Notes under the pieces: generated by a model | The model's input: only the letters and a program-made list of their open reading frames with translations | What the model was told of the DNA's origin: nothing | The model's database searches: none | Shown: positions 1 through 11,541 of the stretch, piece by piece | Numbering within the stretch: position 1 is the first letter of the stretch | Layout of the letters: every line of letters begins with the position of its first letter | Position numbers and translations under genes: made by a program | DNA from: Bacteroidota bacterium | Lineage (GTDB): Bacteria > Bacteroidota > Bacteroidia > AKYH767-A > OLB10 | Direction: 5' to 3' | DNA: 64,000 nt | NCBI GenBank assembly: GCA_016714005.1 | Contig: JADJOA010000014.1 | Location: forward strand, 310,001 to 374,000

Positions 1-4
1 AATC

Positions 5-2351
5 TTACTCCTTCACAAACCTCGTCCTTACCACCATTCCATTCTCATCATTAACCATTAGTGTATAAACGCCAGATTGCATTTGTGCCACGTTTAAAGT
101 AGCCCATTCTTTGTTTTCGGCAAGAGAAGTTTTGTTTACCAATCTTCCCGTTGCATCAAACACAAAAAGTTGTGAAGGTTGCTTTTTAAATCCACCAAAG
201 TGAATCATTAAATTATCAGTAGCGGGGTTGGGGTAAATATTAATGTTGCCAGTAGCCATTTCCGCAACAGATGTTGTGGTAGTGTTTATGCAATTGCCAA
301 AAATATAATCAATGGTTCTTTCAGCATTGGCATTTATCATTTCAATAATTTCTTCAATGCAAATAACGGTATCGGTAAGTGCCGTAAAATAAATGCGGCA
401 TAGCGGCTGCACGCTGTTGCTTCTTGCCAAAGAGCTATCTAAAACTGATAATGCTGTAATGTTATTGTTAAAAGCATTAAAGCGTAAATCAACCGGAAAG
501 CTAACCGGGCTTGCAAGCGATACTACATTTTGTATGTTGATACCATGTATTTTAAACTGGTATGCTTTTAAGTTGGCTGTTGGTGATTTAAAGCCAATGT
601 CAATGTAGTTTAAAGTAAGGTTGGCTGCTGTTATGGTTAAGCCTACAGTATCGTTGGGGTTGGTGATATTATGAGGGAAAATACAGTGATTGTGATTGAT
701 GCTTCCGGGATGTGTGTGATTGCCGTTTTGTAAACACCAGTTGGCAAGTGCTGCATCGTAAACGGTAAGTGTGGTATCGCCACTTAAATCGTTGCAGGTG
801 GTGGCAGGTGCACTTACGTTGGTAAGCATAGTAAGATATTCGTTAACATCAAGAGAGTCTAACGAATTATCGTTGTAAGTATCTCCCCAAACCGATGGAC
901 CATTGCATACACCATTGCAATCCGTAACTGCTGTGCCACCGGGCAATCCCATACAATCAACAAACGGTGTGCATGCAGGTAATTTTATAAATGACGGAAT
1001 ACCTTGTGCATTGCGTATAATCCTTATACAAATTTGCGTTGCATTGTTGGCATAATTTATTTCCTGCCTGCCCAAAGCATCAGGCAGGTGCATAGAGTTA
1101 AATATGATGGCAAGGCGGTAGTCACCATCGGGCACGTTGGTAATATCAATCCACTGGCATTGTGTACCGGCACCATACTCATCATAACAGCCAACGCTTA
1201 TGCCCATATCACCACAATGGTATTGCCCAAAGCCACACAGATCCATCACACAAAAACCGTTTTTATGCCCGGCAGGAATAAGGTTTCCCTGCATATCATA
1301 TAAGCGGTAATCGCCATAGCCTTCGTAATGATCGTGCCCATGGCAATTGTTAAGGTTAAACATATTAGGATTGGAAACATAATTGCCAATGTAATAATCT
1401 GTAGTGCCTATGTTATCTATTTTACTGCTGAAAGTAATTACATAACGCGTACCATAGCCTAACACGCATCCTTCGTTAACATCGCAGGTTTGCGCAATGT
1501 GCGTCATTAAAAACATGCTGTTTACAAAAGCAATGCTATCAAACTTTAAATCGGATCCTGCACATAAAACATTGGGTGGATAAATACAACTGCTATCGCT
1601 GACTGTTGCCAAAGGATTGTAATTACATGAAAGCGGATAGGTACAACCGGAAACGGCTCCCACATAAGAAAAAACAAAACCAACCGAATCGGGGCAATCA
1701 TCCATATTATCACCTATGCGTATGTAATACGTTACACCTGCCTGAAAAATAGCATTGGTGTTTGCCTGTGACCCGCAGTTGGAGCTATCATTATAAGCAT
1801 ACGTTCCCATAGGTGATTCCTGCGTTTGGTTTGCAGGGCATGAAGTGTAAATCCAAATTTTAGTATCGCAGGTGTTAAGTCCGCAGGTATTTATATTGTA
1901 AGTGCCGTTTACTGTTGGGGTATAAGTGTACCACGTGTTATCGTATTGTCCATAGTAAGTACCAAAGGAGGTAATGTTTATAGGACCCGAGCAAAACATA
2001 CCTTGCGGACAGTTAAAAGGAAAAGTGGCCCCAAAGCCATAGTTGTTTCCCTGCGCAACCAAAACGGCATCGCTATACAACCAAAAACCTCCCGGAGCAA
2101 TTATGCCATCACCAAACGAATCGTAAATATTAAACTGAAAACAGGAATTAGACGGAACACAAACCGTATCGCCAAGGTAATTTCCGGCAAACAATACTGT
2201 GCCGCTTGAGTCAGTTATTTCCCAAGATATTTCCTGTGGATAACTGTCGGGGACTATGTGTACAATAATTTCGAGTAGCCTGGGTGCATGCGGCACGGGC
2301 ATTTAGCGTAAAGAAAATAAAAGGAGCAAATGTGAGTAATACTTTTTTCAT
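5..2351 (-). CDS. Secreted lysyl-oxidase-like protein with T9SS sorting domain (frameshift in signal peptide region)
   Basis: The uninterrupted frame covers 5-2302 (765 residues). A typical signal peptide (MKKVLLTFAPFIFFTLNARA) begins at 2351 in another frame and joins it near 2285 through an indel, so 2351 is the likely start. Residues ~245-428 match the lysyl oxidase family. The copper triad HGHDH is at 321-325. The two residues that form the LTQ cofactor in animal enzymes correspond to Lys347 (GHKNGFC) and Tyr376 (GCYDEYG), followed by CQWIDIT. Earlier there is a secreted beta-sandwich region and a CNYNPLA motif. Residues ~470-526 carry two D/N-rich, dockerin-like loops. Residues ~685-765 form a T9SS type A C-terminal domain (YPNPATD start). 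Inference: a cell-surface or secreted copper amine oxidase acting on peptidyl lysine. It lies 71 bp downstream of the HTTM gene, same strand, so probably one operon. The fold is secure; substrate unknown. Confidence 0.85.
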
Positions 2352-2398
2352 TAAAGTGATTTTAAGGATTGTGTTTTATAAGGGACGTCTAAAATATA

Positions 2399-2424
2399 AA
2401 ATGCCTGTTAAACAGCAAGCATTT
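2399..2424. promoter_or_regulatory. Hairpin between the HTTM and lysyl oxidase-like genes
   Basis: Arms AAATGC (2399-2404) and GCATTT (2419-2424) enclose a second pair CTGTT/AACAG. The structure overlaps the stop codon of the upstream HTTM gene. It could be a weak terminator or attenuator between the two genes, or simply a chance hairpin in AT-rich DNA. Confidence 0.3.
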
Positions 2425-3778
2425 AATCATGTAATGGCTGCACCCAATCTTCAGCACCCCATTTATTATGTTTAAGCGCAAGCAGGTTCAGTGTTGAATC
2501 AATAAGCGGCTGGGGTGGTCTGCCATTCATACTCACATTAATGCTTGCTTTGATAATTGAATTTGGATAGCCCGATTTTTTTAAATCATTGCCAAGAAAA
2601 TTTGCAAACTGCAAAATAGTGTTAGGGTCTTCATACAAATGCTGTATTTGCATGGTGTTTATTACCATGCCTGCCTGAGCAAGTTTTAGCGAGTCGGTTG
2701 GTGTAAGCGCATAATAAAATCTTACATCGGCTTTTTTGGTATGCGCTTTCATGCGCCATGCAAATTTAGATGCCTTGCCAGTCCAGCTTGTGTTGCCATC
2801 AAACAAAAAATGCCTGAATGGAAACATCAAATGAAACATGCAGTAAACGATTAAACAAGGTAACACAATGCTGCGCGCCTTTGCAAAGTCAGGCGCAAAA
2901 TGTTGTTTCTTGTTTTTAGAATTGTCTTTTTGTTTTGAAGGGAACCACACATTTAGCTTTTGCCGCAATAAAACAGGATTAACAAAAAAGCACGCAGGCG
3001 CCAATCATAAAAAACGGAAATATGCCAATGTCTCCGCCTGCACCAAAGTTAAAGAGCAAAAAGTTGAACACGTTAAATACAACACAGGCTATAAGTGCAA
3101 TTTTAAATGTTCGCTGGTTCCATAATAAAAATGCAATACACAAATCAAACAGCACACCACCATACGTTAAAGGTAAAGCGCAAAAGAGCTTTTATTTATG
3201 GAAGGAATAATAGCACTTTTTGCCGACTGCTCTAATAAGGTTTTCATGGGTTGCATGTGTATAAGCCAATCGGTATTAAGTTTTACCAATCCGCCATAGA
3301 AATAAACCTGCGCAATATGAAACTGTAATAAAAACAACAACCAGTAAGGTATGTAACTAATGCCCGTGCCTGTATCCTTTTGCGGATTGTAAAACAGCAA
3401 CACCACCCCAATGAGTATGAGCAGATAAAAATGGTTGTTGTAATAACTCTCTTCCAGCAAAAACAAATACGAAAAGCCTAGCAGAAAAATTACCACGCCC
3501 ACCTTGCGGAATTTATTAATGATAATGAGTATGGCAGATAAAACCAGCAGCAACGGTATTGCCTGCATGGCGGTGGCAGGCAAAGGCTTTATCCATTCAA
3601 AAAAATCGTACTTAAAAAGCAGTTTAGGCTCTAATATGCCTTTATTAATAAAATCGAATTTCTGAAAGCTAAACACCTGCAACAAAACTATTACGCCAAA
3701 GAGTTTGGTAAACACTTCGGCAGTAATGGCATCAACAGGTTTAAAAAGTTTTTCTTTTAATGATTGGAGAGGTTGCAC
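2423..3778 (-). CDS. HTTM / vitamin K-dependent gamma-carboxylase-like membrane protein (two frameshifts)
   Basis: Three consecutive frames make one protein of about 450 residues, the usual size of the HTTM family. The N-terminal part (3778-3167, GTG start) has several hydrophobic segments and the family motif YYNNHFYL. A middle frame (about 3165-3005) reads LTYGGVLFDL then FPFFMIGACVLF. The C-terminal frame (3004-2423) continues with VNPVLLRQKL and a soluble domain. The first break lies near CTTTACCTTTAACG (~3167), the second in a run of six T at ~2990. HTTM proteins are bacterial relatives of gamma-glutamyl carboxylase; most have no proven substrate. It precedes the lysyl-oxidase-like gene on the same strand. 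The assignment rests on topology and motifs; carboxylase activity is not shown. Confidence 0.75.
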
Positions 3779-4172
3779 GGGGTAAAAATAAAAGGAAAGG
3801 GATAAGATGATATTATTTTATAAAAGGAATTTAAAGGACACTCATAAGAACACGTTGCCTCTTAAATAATTAATACCACTGTTTTTAAAATGCATATTGG
3901 TGATTAAAAATCCGATTTTGTTTTTACCAAATACTTTTCTGTTATTTCATTTAGCCTACCTATGCTTTAAAACTTCATGCCTAAACTACTAAAAAAAGGT
4001 TTGTATTGACTGCATTTAGTTCCATATAAATCGTGTTGCTAATGCTAATGACTTAATCCGTTTCTTTTTTTGTTATAAGCATAATGATAGAGCGCATGTA
4101 ATTTGTTTTTATAAAAACGTAACTTAAAAAAGTACTAAAGCGTTTAATACAGTAATATAAATACACCATTGT
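3779..4172. other. Intergenic region without recognised gene
   Basis: A divergent, AT-rich gap between the HTTM gene (-) and the hypothetical gene at 4173 (+). No coding frame or clear RNA gene was seen. It must contain promoters for both sides but no convincing TTTG/TAnnTTTG pair was found. Confidence 0.5.
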
Positions 4173-4922
4173 ATGAAAAACAGTTACCCTTGTTCTCAAA
4201 CGCAGTTATATACTGTTGCTGAAATGGCATGGAATACTCATTTGCTGTACATAGGCGACTTTACGGCATTTCTGCCTAAGTATTCGGTAAAGCATTTTGA
4301 AGAAATGATAAACCTTATACATAACACCAGAGACATTAAGATAAAACAGGATTTGAATAAAGATGTAACAAAGGCAAAAACAGACTTAATAAATGCCAAA
4401 GACGAGATGTTGATTTGCTATAAATCTTTAAAGGAATACATAAAAGAAGGAGGACACTTTGAACATTTGCGTTTGTTTAAGCCTACGGCAAAATATCGTA
4501 AAGCATGTAATAATAACTGGAAGGAATGTTATGATATAGCGGGTTTTTTAACTAACAGTGTTGATAATACCCTGATAATGCTAAACAACGAAGGCATTAC
4601 ACCGGCAGGTTTTAGTGAGCAATGCAAAAGCGTTGCTGATAATTACTTTGCTGCTTACCAAAAATTATATATATCAAAGCGCACTGCTTACGAACTTTCG
4701 GGCAAAAAAGTAATTTACTGCAACAGCATTTATACCGAGCTTACCACCATGCTGCGCCATGCACAAATTATTTACAGCAAAAAGCCCGAAATGCAAGCCG
4801 TGTTTTGTTTTGACCGTATGCTTAAAATACAAAAAAGAAAAGGCAAGGTGGTTGGCGAAATACAACCTTCAAAAGCCAAAAACCCGCTTGCGTTTTTTAG
4901 CAGGGTGGCAAGCATGTTTTAA
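4173..4922 (+). CDS. Hypothetical protein, 249 aa
   Basis: Unrecognised soluble protein beginning MKNSYPCSQT. It has no signal peptide or membrane segment. The sequence is rich in Lys, Asn and Tyr and predicted largely helical; residues ~45-95 are charged and could form a coiled coil. It is a single intact frame, monocistronic, and ends at a strong hairpin terminator shared with the converging T9SS gene. The start ATG is the first in frame and follows an AT-rich leader. No function can be assigned. Confidence 0.6.
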   Translation: MKNSYPCSQTQLYTVAEMAWNTHLLYIGDFTAFLPKYSVKHFEEMINLIHNTRDIKIKQDLNKDVTKAKTDLINAKDEMLICYKSLKEYIKEGGHFEHLRLFKPTAKYRKACNNNWKECYDIAGFLTNSVDNTLIMLNNEGITPAGFSEQCKSVADNYFAAYQKLYISKRTAYELSGKKVIYCNSIYTELTTMLRHAQIIYSKKPEMQAVFCFDRMLKIQKRKGKVVGEIQPSKAKNPLAFFSRVASMF

Positions 4923-4950
4923 GTAATAACATTTAATTGATTAACAAAAA

Positions 4951-4990
4951 TGCAGAGAAAGGCTGAAAAAACTTTCAGCCTTTCTCTGCA
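4951..4990. terminator. Bidirectional rho-independent terminator
   Basis: A perfect 18-bp stem (4951-4968 with 4973-4990, arm TGCAGAGAAAGGCTGAAA) has a 4-nt loop AAAC. It is followed by TTTTTAATTT on the plus strand and by a T5 run on the minus strand. It sits between two converging genes, 4173-4922 (+) and 5032-10400 (-), and serves both. Confidence 0.92.
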
Positions 4991-5031
4991 TTTTTAATTT
5001 ATTTTAATCTTGAGGGTAAATTTTAAGTTCA

Positions 5032-8000
5032 TTACTGAGTTACCAGCCGTTGCTTTTTTGTTGTTTTATCTTTATCAAATAAAATACATTCATAAATACC
5101 TTTTGGGTAACTGCCGAGGTTTAGTGAATGGTTATCCGAAATAATTTCATTTATTAATACACGCCCGGTAATATCAATTAACTTAAATTGATACTGCTCA
5201 TTTTTATTGCTGCTTGTAATTTTAATTACAGCGTAATCGGTGGCGGGGTTGGGTTGCACTTTAAAATCTAAATAATACGTGTTGCTCTTGGGTTTATACA
5301 TAGTGCGATAAGAAGGGGCGCAGTTGGTATCACACTGCGAGTAGTGTATTTGTTTGTAAACGGTAACGCTGTCGTTATACGAAACTGCGTTTATTTTAAT
5401 TTTAAATGCGGTGTCAACTTCAATGCCTGTTGGCTCATCGTTGCCAATACCTAAATCATTATAAACTGCACGCCAGTAACTATTGCCCGCTGTATCAAAC
5501 TTTAATGTTACAATATCATAATTAAGCCCGTTCCAACTTTTGCCTGTTACGTAAATAAATGAATTAACATCAATAGCAATTGCTTTTGCTGAATCTATAC
5601 CATTTAAAGCGCCATTAAATTGTTGCTCCCACTCAATATTGTTTTGTGCATTTGTTTTTACAATTTTATAGTTGAGGGTAGAATCGTATGCAGTAGAAAC
5701 GGTGTATGAATAGCCCAGTGCATCGGTAACAGTTTGTGTATTTTGAACTGGTGAAAATGCGTTTACGGAATCAGTAAGCAACGTATCAATATTTGCCTGT
5801 GTGTTGTTGTAACGCATAAACACGCGGGTGCTGTTTACAAAATCATCAAACTCCATTATATCAAGCGTTCCGTCTAACACCATTTGTTCGGCAGTAAACT
5901 GGTTTATGGTTTTAGATAAATACATGTATTGCCCTTCATCCATACTTAAACACTGCGGCAGGTTAACAAGTATTTCAACGGCTTGATTTCTCTCATTTAT
6001 TATTCTAAAAACTGAGGCTAAATCAAAATACCCGTAAAACTCCGTAAAGTCATTATCTCGTTCTCTGGCTCTTTCTATATTCAAACTTATAATACTTATT
6101 AATTTTTCAATTTGTTTCTGCCCGCCATCTAACTGTGTAATTCTTTTTGTAGCAATGGCATTGGTAACAGTTTCTTTAAAATAAGAATAGGCTAGGTTTG
6201 AAAGCCAGTTAATTTTTTCTTCGTCATATAACATTGAAATGGAAAGTATATCGTAAAACATATCTGCAGCCACAATATCATCACCTTGTTCTCCGGCAAT
6301 AAATACGGTTTGGTTCATTGCTAATTTTAAGGCTTCGTTTAAAGGAGCAGGGTCAAAAAAACTGCTTTCGATAACAGGACACTCAGGGCAATGGTCTAAT
6401 GCCCATCTGTCGTCAACAGGCGAAGGAGGTTGTGTTTCACAAAAATTTTCACGTGGGCTGTTATCGGTAAGTACAATATTTCTCCACGGAGAACATGCTA
6501 TAGGAGTTTTTAAATCATAATTATGATTAACAGAGGGATCTGATACCATGCCATAATCCCAAATATTGTTATTGGCGGTGATATAATTTGCGCACCCATT
6601 ATTTATAGTGCCCGATAAACTATAACTTGGGTAGCCAACAATAGCAGGGTAATAAGGCGAAATACTGCTCAAATTATTTGAGCCTTCGTTTAGAAAAGCG
6701 GCATTTGCATTATCAAAAAATATCCCTGCTATAGTTTCTAATTTATTTAATCCTGCATTGTATCCACCTGTTATTGGTGAAATATTTAAACTTCCACCCG
6801 GCTTATTTTCATTCCTATGCTATTATCCCATGCGCCAGCAAACATATCGCCAATGCTGTTTATTTCGCTGCAACGTATGTTAAGCAAACCGCCACCTTCA
6901 TATTTTATACTATTCCGTGGTCCCTGATATGACGAAACATCACTTATATCACCCGCAAGGGTTGAGTGCCTTATAGTAAGCGATGAAGTACCGGCTGTAT
7001 TATAATAAACTGGAAATCTTGTTTCAGCTTGGTAATATTGCGCATTTTCAATATTAGATGGCGTTTCCATGCCATTACCTATAACAATGTTATCAACATA
7101 ACTTCCGCCAAGGTTATACAAATGAAACCCTTTGCCCCATGCTATTAATCCATTATAACAATTATTAAAAGTGATATTACTTGCGGTAAAATCTGCGCCT
7201 TGGGTCCAAAAGCTATAGGCTCGTATAGGAAAATCCAATCCATAAAAATCTATATCTTCCATAGTTGCAACATTTTGCCCACCTACCATAAAACCACTGC
7301 CATAACCATAAGGCACAGTGCCTTGGGGCCATTGCCAGCCAATTCTGCCCACTTCAAGGTTACGGTATTCGTAATCGGAACCAATACTTATTAGTGCGTT
7401 ACTTCCAAACTCTACTCTGCCATTTTTAATTGTTATCAAAGAAATTGCATCCATAGGGTTTACCCAGTGGCTGCTTGTTACTTCTACAATTTTATCAGTC
7501 TTACCGGAGCCAATAAGTGTTATGGTATTGCTGTTATCTCCAATTACATTTTTATAGGTGCCCCAGTTTTGTATAAGGTTAAAGCCCAGGTAGCCTGTGC
7601 CGCTAAAGGTAAGGTTGGCGGTGGGTTGCAGGTAAACGTATCGGCCAAAGCGCAGGCTTGCCATATCACCATCTAAATTAATGTTGGCATTGGGGTGGTA
7701 GTAGTAATCGTAATTATTTAAATAGATGCGGCAGTTTTTACTGTAAACCTGCCCGCCTCCATTATGGGTAAATTTACTTGGCGCTCCTCCGTTATCGGTA
7801 CTTGTGCTTGTTAGGTTGAGTGTGCCACCAATTGCTTCTGTGGTGCGTTCTACACGATATATGTCTGTATTTTGAAGTGTTATTTCTTCGTAATTACTGT
7901 GCTTAATATCTATTAATGCTTCCTCTGCATTTATGTAAAATACAGAACCAAGGTGATAATGAAAATCGGTATTATCAAAATATACTTTGCAAAAATCGCT

Positions 8001-10400
8001 TGTAACATTGCTGCCATTATTCATAGTAATGCTGCCGTTTTTAAATTTGGCAGTGCCTCCGGTGGTGGCAGAAGCGGCTTTATGCACATTTATAGATTGC
8101 CCGGTTGTTAGGTTAATGTTATTGAGGTTTGATTTTACTTCAAGCAAAGCGGTGGCATCACTCAACTCTATGTTAACATCGTGCTCCATACTAAAAGGGC
8201 AGTTAACTTCTACATACAATGTGCAGCCTGTAATATAAAGATTGCTGTTGGTTTGTAAGTGCAAACCACCGTTAGGGAAAATAGCAGTTCCACCAACACT
8301 TGCAGTAGCTTTTGTAATGGTTAGGCTATGCGTTGCAGTTAGTGTTATTGGATTAAGTGTACCTTGTATATCAAGTTTTGCATCGGCACCGGCAAGTTCT
8401 ATAACCACATCGGGTTCTATTTCTATATAAGCGCCCGGCTCTATTATTACCTGCGATTTATCATTAATAGTAAGTGTGCTGCCGCTTTTTAAAACTAATT
8501 TATGCCCTGCGCTTACTCTTAATATTCCTTTTTTGTAGTTATCTCCGGTAGGCTCGCCAAGGATTAAGTGCCCACCATTTTGGACATGTACAATAGATTG
8601 ACCGCCTGTATTATTGCAAACAACTAATTCTGTTAGCACATTTAAATCATTTACAGGATTAATGTTTAAACTTTGATTCAAATACTCTTTAATGGTTACA
8701 CCAAAATCCATGTAATTTTGAAATTTACGAGTAACTGTAGTAGGTGCAGTTAAATCGGTTCCTGTAATGTTTTTAAAAATTGCTGGACAACTTTGATAAG
8801 CGCATGTATTTTGCTCTCCGTAATTTACACTTGCAACATCGGGATATGCAGCATAGGCAATACGGTATAAATTGTAGAGCCACATGTAATCGTTACCTGA
8901 CTTACCACCCTTGAAGTTATCATTATTATAAGGAACTTCATGTGGATGGGACCACCGGGAATTCGCTATCCATCCAGGGGAGTAATCACCTGCATCATAC
9001 CAGTATGGACCATCTTCAGGAGCAGAGGAAAGAATTTGCTCATAATGAGATTTAGAAAGCAGAGGTGCAACATCATGCAGCGTGGCATAAACCAAATCAA
9101 AAATTTCCATATCAACATTATCCGCAATGGAAGCTATTTCAGAATGATTCCAGTTTAGTTGGCTATTGCCAGCGGTACTTGCCAAAGATAATATCATATT
9201 GATATTATAATCATCTACTGCAAAAGTAACAGGCAAGAGGGTAAAGCAAATATCCTCATCTTGATCAAAAACCTGAGTAACCAAATTGACTAACGGAATA
9301 TTATTGATACATACATCTATATGTATAGTAACCGCCCAAGGATTAAAATAAACTGTAGATGGTATTGCATTCCAAACAGATATAGGATATGGAACAGTTA
9401 AATCTCCTCCAATTGTAGGGCAAAATGTTCCGGAATAATCATAGCGTAGGTGAGCGTACAAATCAGTATTGCCATAAGTTCCGGTTATAAAACCTCTTGT
9501 GCATTCAAAAGGGTAGGCAAATACTTGAGAGTGTCCACCATCACTTTGAACCATTTCACCAGTAACCGGATTTTTCATATCCCAATTTAAATGAATAGTT
9601 CTATGCCTTGTACCACATGCAGTTGTTGGTGAATATTGCTCGTAATTTTTAGTTGCTTTTGTAAAATCAAGAACACGATTGGTAATATCTTCTACCTGTG
9701 TAACAAGGTTGCGAGGTGTATCAGTACCTGGGCGCGGACAAACCGATACGTTATCAACAAATTTTTTTACAAAGCAAAAACCAACTAATAAACCAATCAC
9801 CTGGTCATGGCTCATTTCGTTTCCATCATTTATATAACCTGAAAACTCTCCCGTGTAATGCCCTGGAGCATCTGTGCCGGGTAATCTTAAATCGGCTTCG
9901 TCATTGGTGTTAGCATACTCGTTATTCCAAATTGTATGGTAGTTGGCAGGCACATCTCCCCGCATAAAGAAACCATTGGAATTTTCCCCTTGCAATCCAT
10001 TAGATAAATAAACTTCTGCTTCTTTGTCAGATCGTTCAAAAGCATCAAGTGCAAAGTAAAGCTCGTTTAATACAGGAGTTAAATCTTTGCCTGCATCTTT
10101 CAGTAGTTTATATTCTGTTGCCAATACTGCTATATAATCGCCCAGGTCTGCAATAGCGTCACCATATTTAATTCCATTATAATAGTTAGTGCCGTTAGCA
10201 CCTCCTGCGTAATCGTCAAACCTGCGCAACATCCGGTGCGCTGCTGCTAAACCATCTCCCGGGCTGGTGCCCATGTGTGTAAAGTATTTGTGAAACCTGT
10301 CGCGGTAGTTCCAATACTTGTGCATCCAATTGTCTTGTTGTCCCATTGCTATGGTTAGGGCAAAGCATAGCCCTAACAGGGTTAAAACTGTTTTTTTCAT
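5032..10400 (-). CDS. Very large T9SS-secreted protein with beta-solenoid repeats (~1,790 aa, one frameshift)
   Basis: Two long frames, 10400-6786 (1,204 aa) and 6672-5032 (546 aa), are one gene. The linking sequence in the second frame reads GGSLNISPITGGYNAG, and the break is near 6800. The N-terminus has a signal peptide (MKKTVLTLLGLCFALTIAMG). Residues ~25-560 are a large, mostly helical domain with SHDQVIGLLVG, reminiscent of alpha/alpha-toroid carbohydrate enzymes, but no catalytic residues can be named. Residues ~600-1,150 are regular short beta repeats (SGSTLTIN, PGAYIEIEP, GSVFYINAEE) typical of right-handed beta-helix surface proteins. The end is a T9SS type A domain (VQPNPATDYAVIKI ... 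GIYECILF). Likely an outer-surface adhesin or polysaccharide-binding protein. Transcribed alone toward the terminator at 4951. Confidence 0.75.
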
Positions 10401-10456
10401 TGTGTTTAAGTGATTTAAATTGTTAGATTAAAATTATTATGAAACTGCGCAGTTTT

Positions 10457-11134
10457 TTATTGTATTATACTAAATCTTTTCAGTTGCCAATACTCGTTTC
10501 TGTTTATAATTTTTTTGATAATTATTCCAGCGTTTTTCGCATAGTAAATTTTACTCTCAGAATTATCCTCCGTTACATTTTTATTTTGGCTCATTAATGC
10601 AACCTCACTAAAGGTATTGGTTTCAAGTATTAAAGTCAGAAAAAAATTCTCTACCCTTAATGTATCGCTATTGTAATTAAATAACTTAGCTCCCACTTCA
10701 GGGGTATAAAAGAAACCTATATTTTCGACTACGCTGTTTCCAGGGATAATTCTCTCTCTATAAAGGTGGTAATATTTTTTTGCTGCAACTCTTGAAGAAT
10801 TTGCCCAGTAATAGTAGTCAGCATTAAAATGAGAACTTGTCGTCTTAATTTGAAAGTAGTCATATATACCAGGCTCCAAAGAGTAAGGATTATCTTCAGG
10901 TAAAGTATCAATTTCATAATAAGCATCGTAAACCCACACGCTATCAATGGCACCGCTAACGGTATCCTCATATACCCAGTAAGTGCCGGGTAAAAAGTAG
11001 CCATAGTCAAGCATTTCGTGTGGCATTTTATAATTGGTATAGCCGCTTGGTGAGGGGTTGTTTTTGTTTTTACAGCAGCTTATAAATAAAGAGAGCAGAA
11101 GCAGGAGAGAAATATTTTTGAGTGTGTGGAGCAT
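10457..11134 (-). CDS. Hypothetical lipoprotein, 225 aa
   Basis: The N-terminus is a lipoprotein signal (MLHTLKNISLLLLLSLFISCC) with cleavage before Cys20 or Cys21. The mature part is a Tyr-rich soluble domain (YFLPGTYWVYEDTVSG, IYYAKNAGII) resembling the small beta-sandwich lipoproteins common in Bacteroidota envelopes. No family was recognised. The start lies 7 nt downstream of the 96-bp repeat that also precedes the lipoprotein gene at 12831. The two proteins are unrelated in sequence, so the shared element is regulatory, not part of a gene duplication. Confidence 0.65.
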   Translation of the reverse strand: MLHTLKNISLLLLLSLFISCCKNKNNPSPSGYTNYKMPHEMLDYGYFLPGTYWVYEDTVSGAIDSVWVYDAYYEIDTLPEDNPYSLEPGIYDYFQIKTTSSHFNADYYYWANSSRVAAKKYYHLYRERIIPGNSVVENIGFFYTPEVGAKLFNYNSDTLRVENFFLTLILETNTFSEVALMSQNKNVTEDNSESKIYYAKNAGIIIKKIINRNEYWQLKRFSIIQ

Positions 11135-11141
11135 TTGTTTG

Positions 11142-11237
11142 TTGTTTCAAGTAAAAGTAATTATTTAAAATTACCGTAGCTCATCAGTTTATTATTATGC
11201 AAACGTATTGTGCAGGTTTTACAAAACCTATTACCAG
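11142..11237 (-). promoter_or_regulatory. Duplicated promoter/5'-UTR cassette, copy 1 (96-bp direct repeat)
   Basis: This stretch is identical over 96 bp to 12839-12934. Read on the minus strand it contains a perfect Bacteroidota -7 box TACGTTTG (11207-11200). Just upstream is a palindrome of 7-bp arms, AGGTTTT/AAAACCT with a 2-bp spacer (11214-11229), placed where an operator would overlap the -33 region. The repeat ends 7 nt before the lipoprotein start at 11134. No good TTTG -33 box was seen at normal spacing, which would suit an activator- or repressor-dependent promoter. Confidence 0.75.
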
Positions 11238-11386
11238 TAGTAATATTTGGAGGTAGCTAATGACATGAGTACACCAGCATCCTCGCCTCAGAAAACCGCA
11301 CAAGCCAGCGCATCAGACGAGTGGGATATCAACTTAACTCTAAGTTAAAGAATGCTTACATTTGCTACTGAAAACCAAAAGCACAA

Positions 11387-11541
11387 TGAAAATAAAATTA
11401 CATTATTTTCAGCCTTGTTGTTAAGCATTTCTACATTATTGCTGAAAAATACAGCAAGTGCGCAATCTTATCTCTGGGCAAAAAGCGCAGTAGGAACTTC
11501 TTTTGATAGAAGTTCCAGTGTAACAACGGATGCAGTTGGCA
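11387..11541 (+). pseudogene. 5' fragment of an SBBP-repeat-type secreted protein
   Basis: The probable start is ATG at 11387 (MKIKLHYF), moving by a one-base slip in TTATTTTC into the frame SALLLSISTLLLKNTASAQS, a signal peptide. The mature start reads YLWAKSAVGTSFDRSS then TDAVGN, the beginning of an SBBP-type beta-propeller repeat. After about 11541 the plus frame loses coding character and the sequence becomes the minus-strand gene below. Only about 50 residues remain. A -7-like box TACATTTG is at 11358-11365. Confidence 0.6.

Noticed and set aside
2423..3778. Two separate small membrane proteins
   Set aside because: The linking frames complete a single HTTM protein of normal length, so the split is due to indels.
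7987..8430. Plus-strand ORFs inside the large T9SS gene
   Set aside because: They mirror the beta-repeat coding pattern on the opposite strand and have no domain or promoter.
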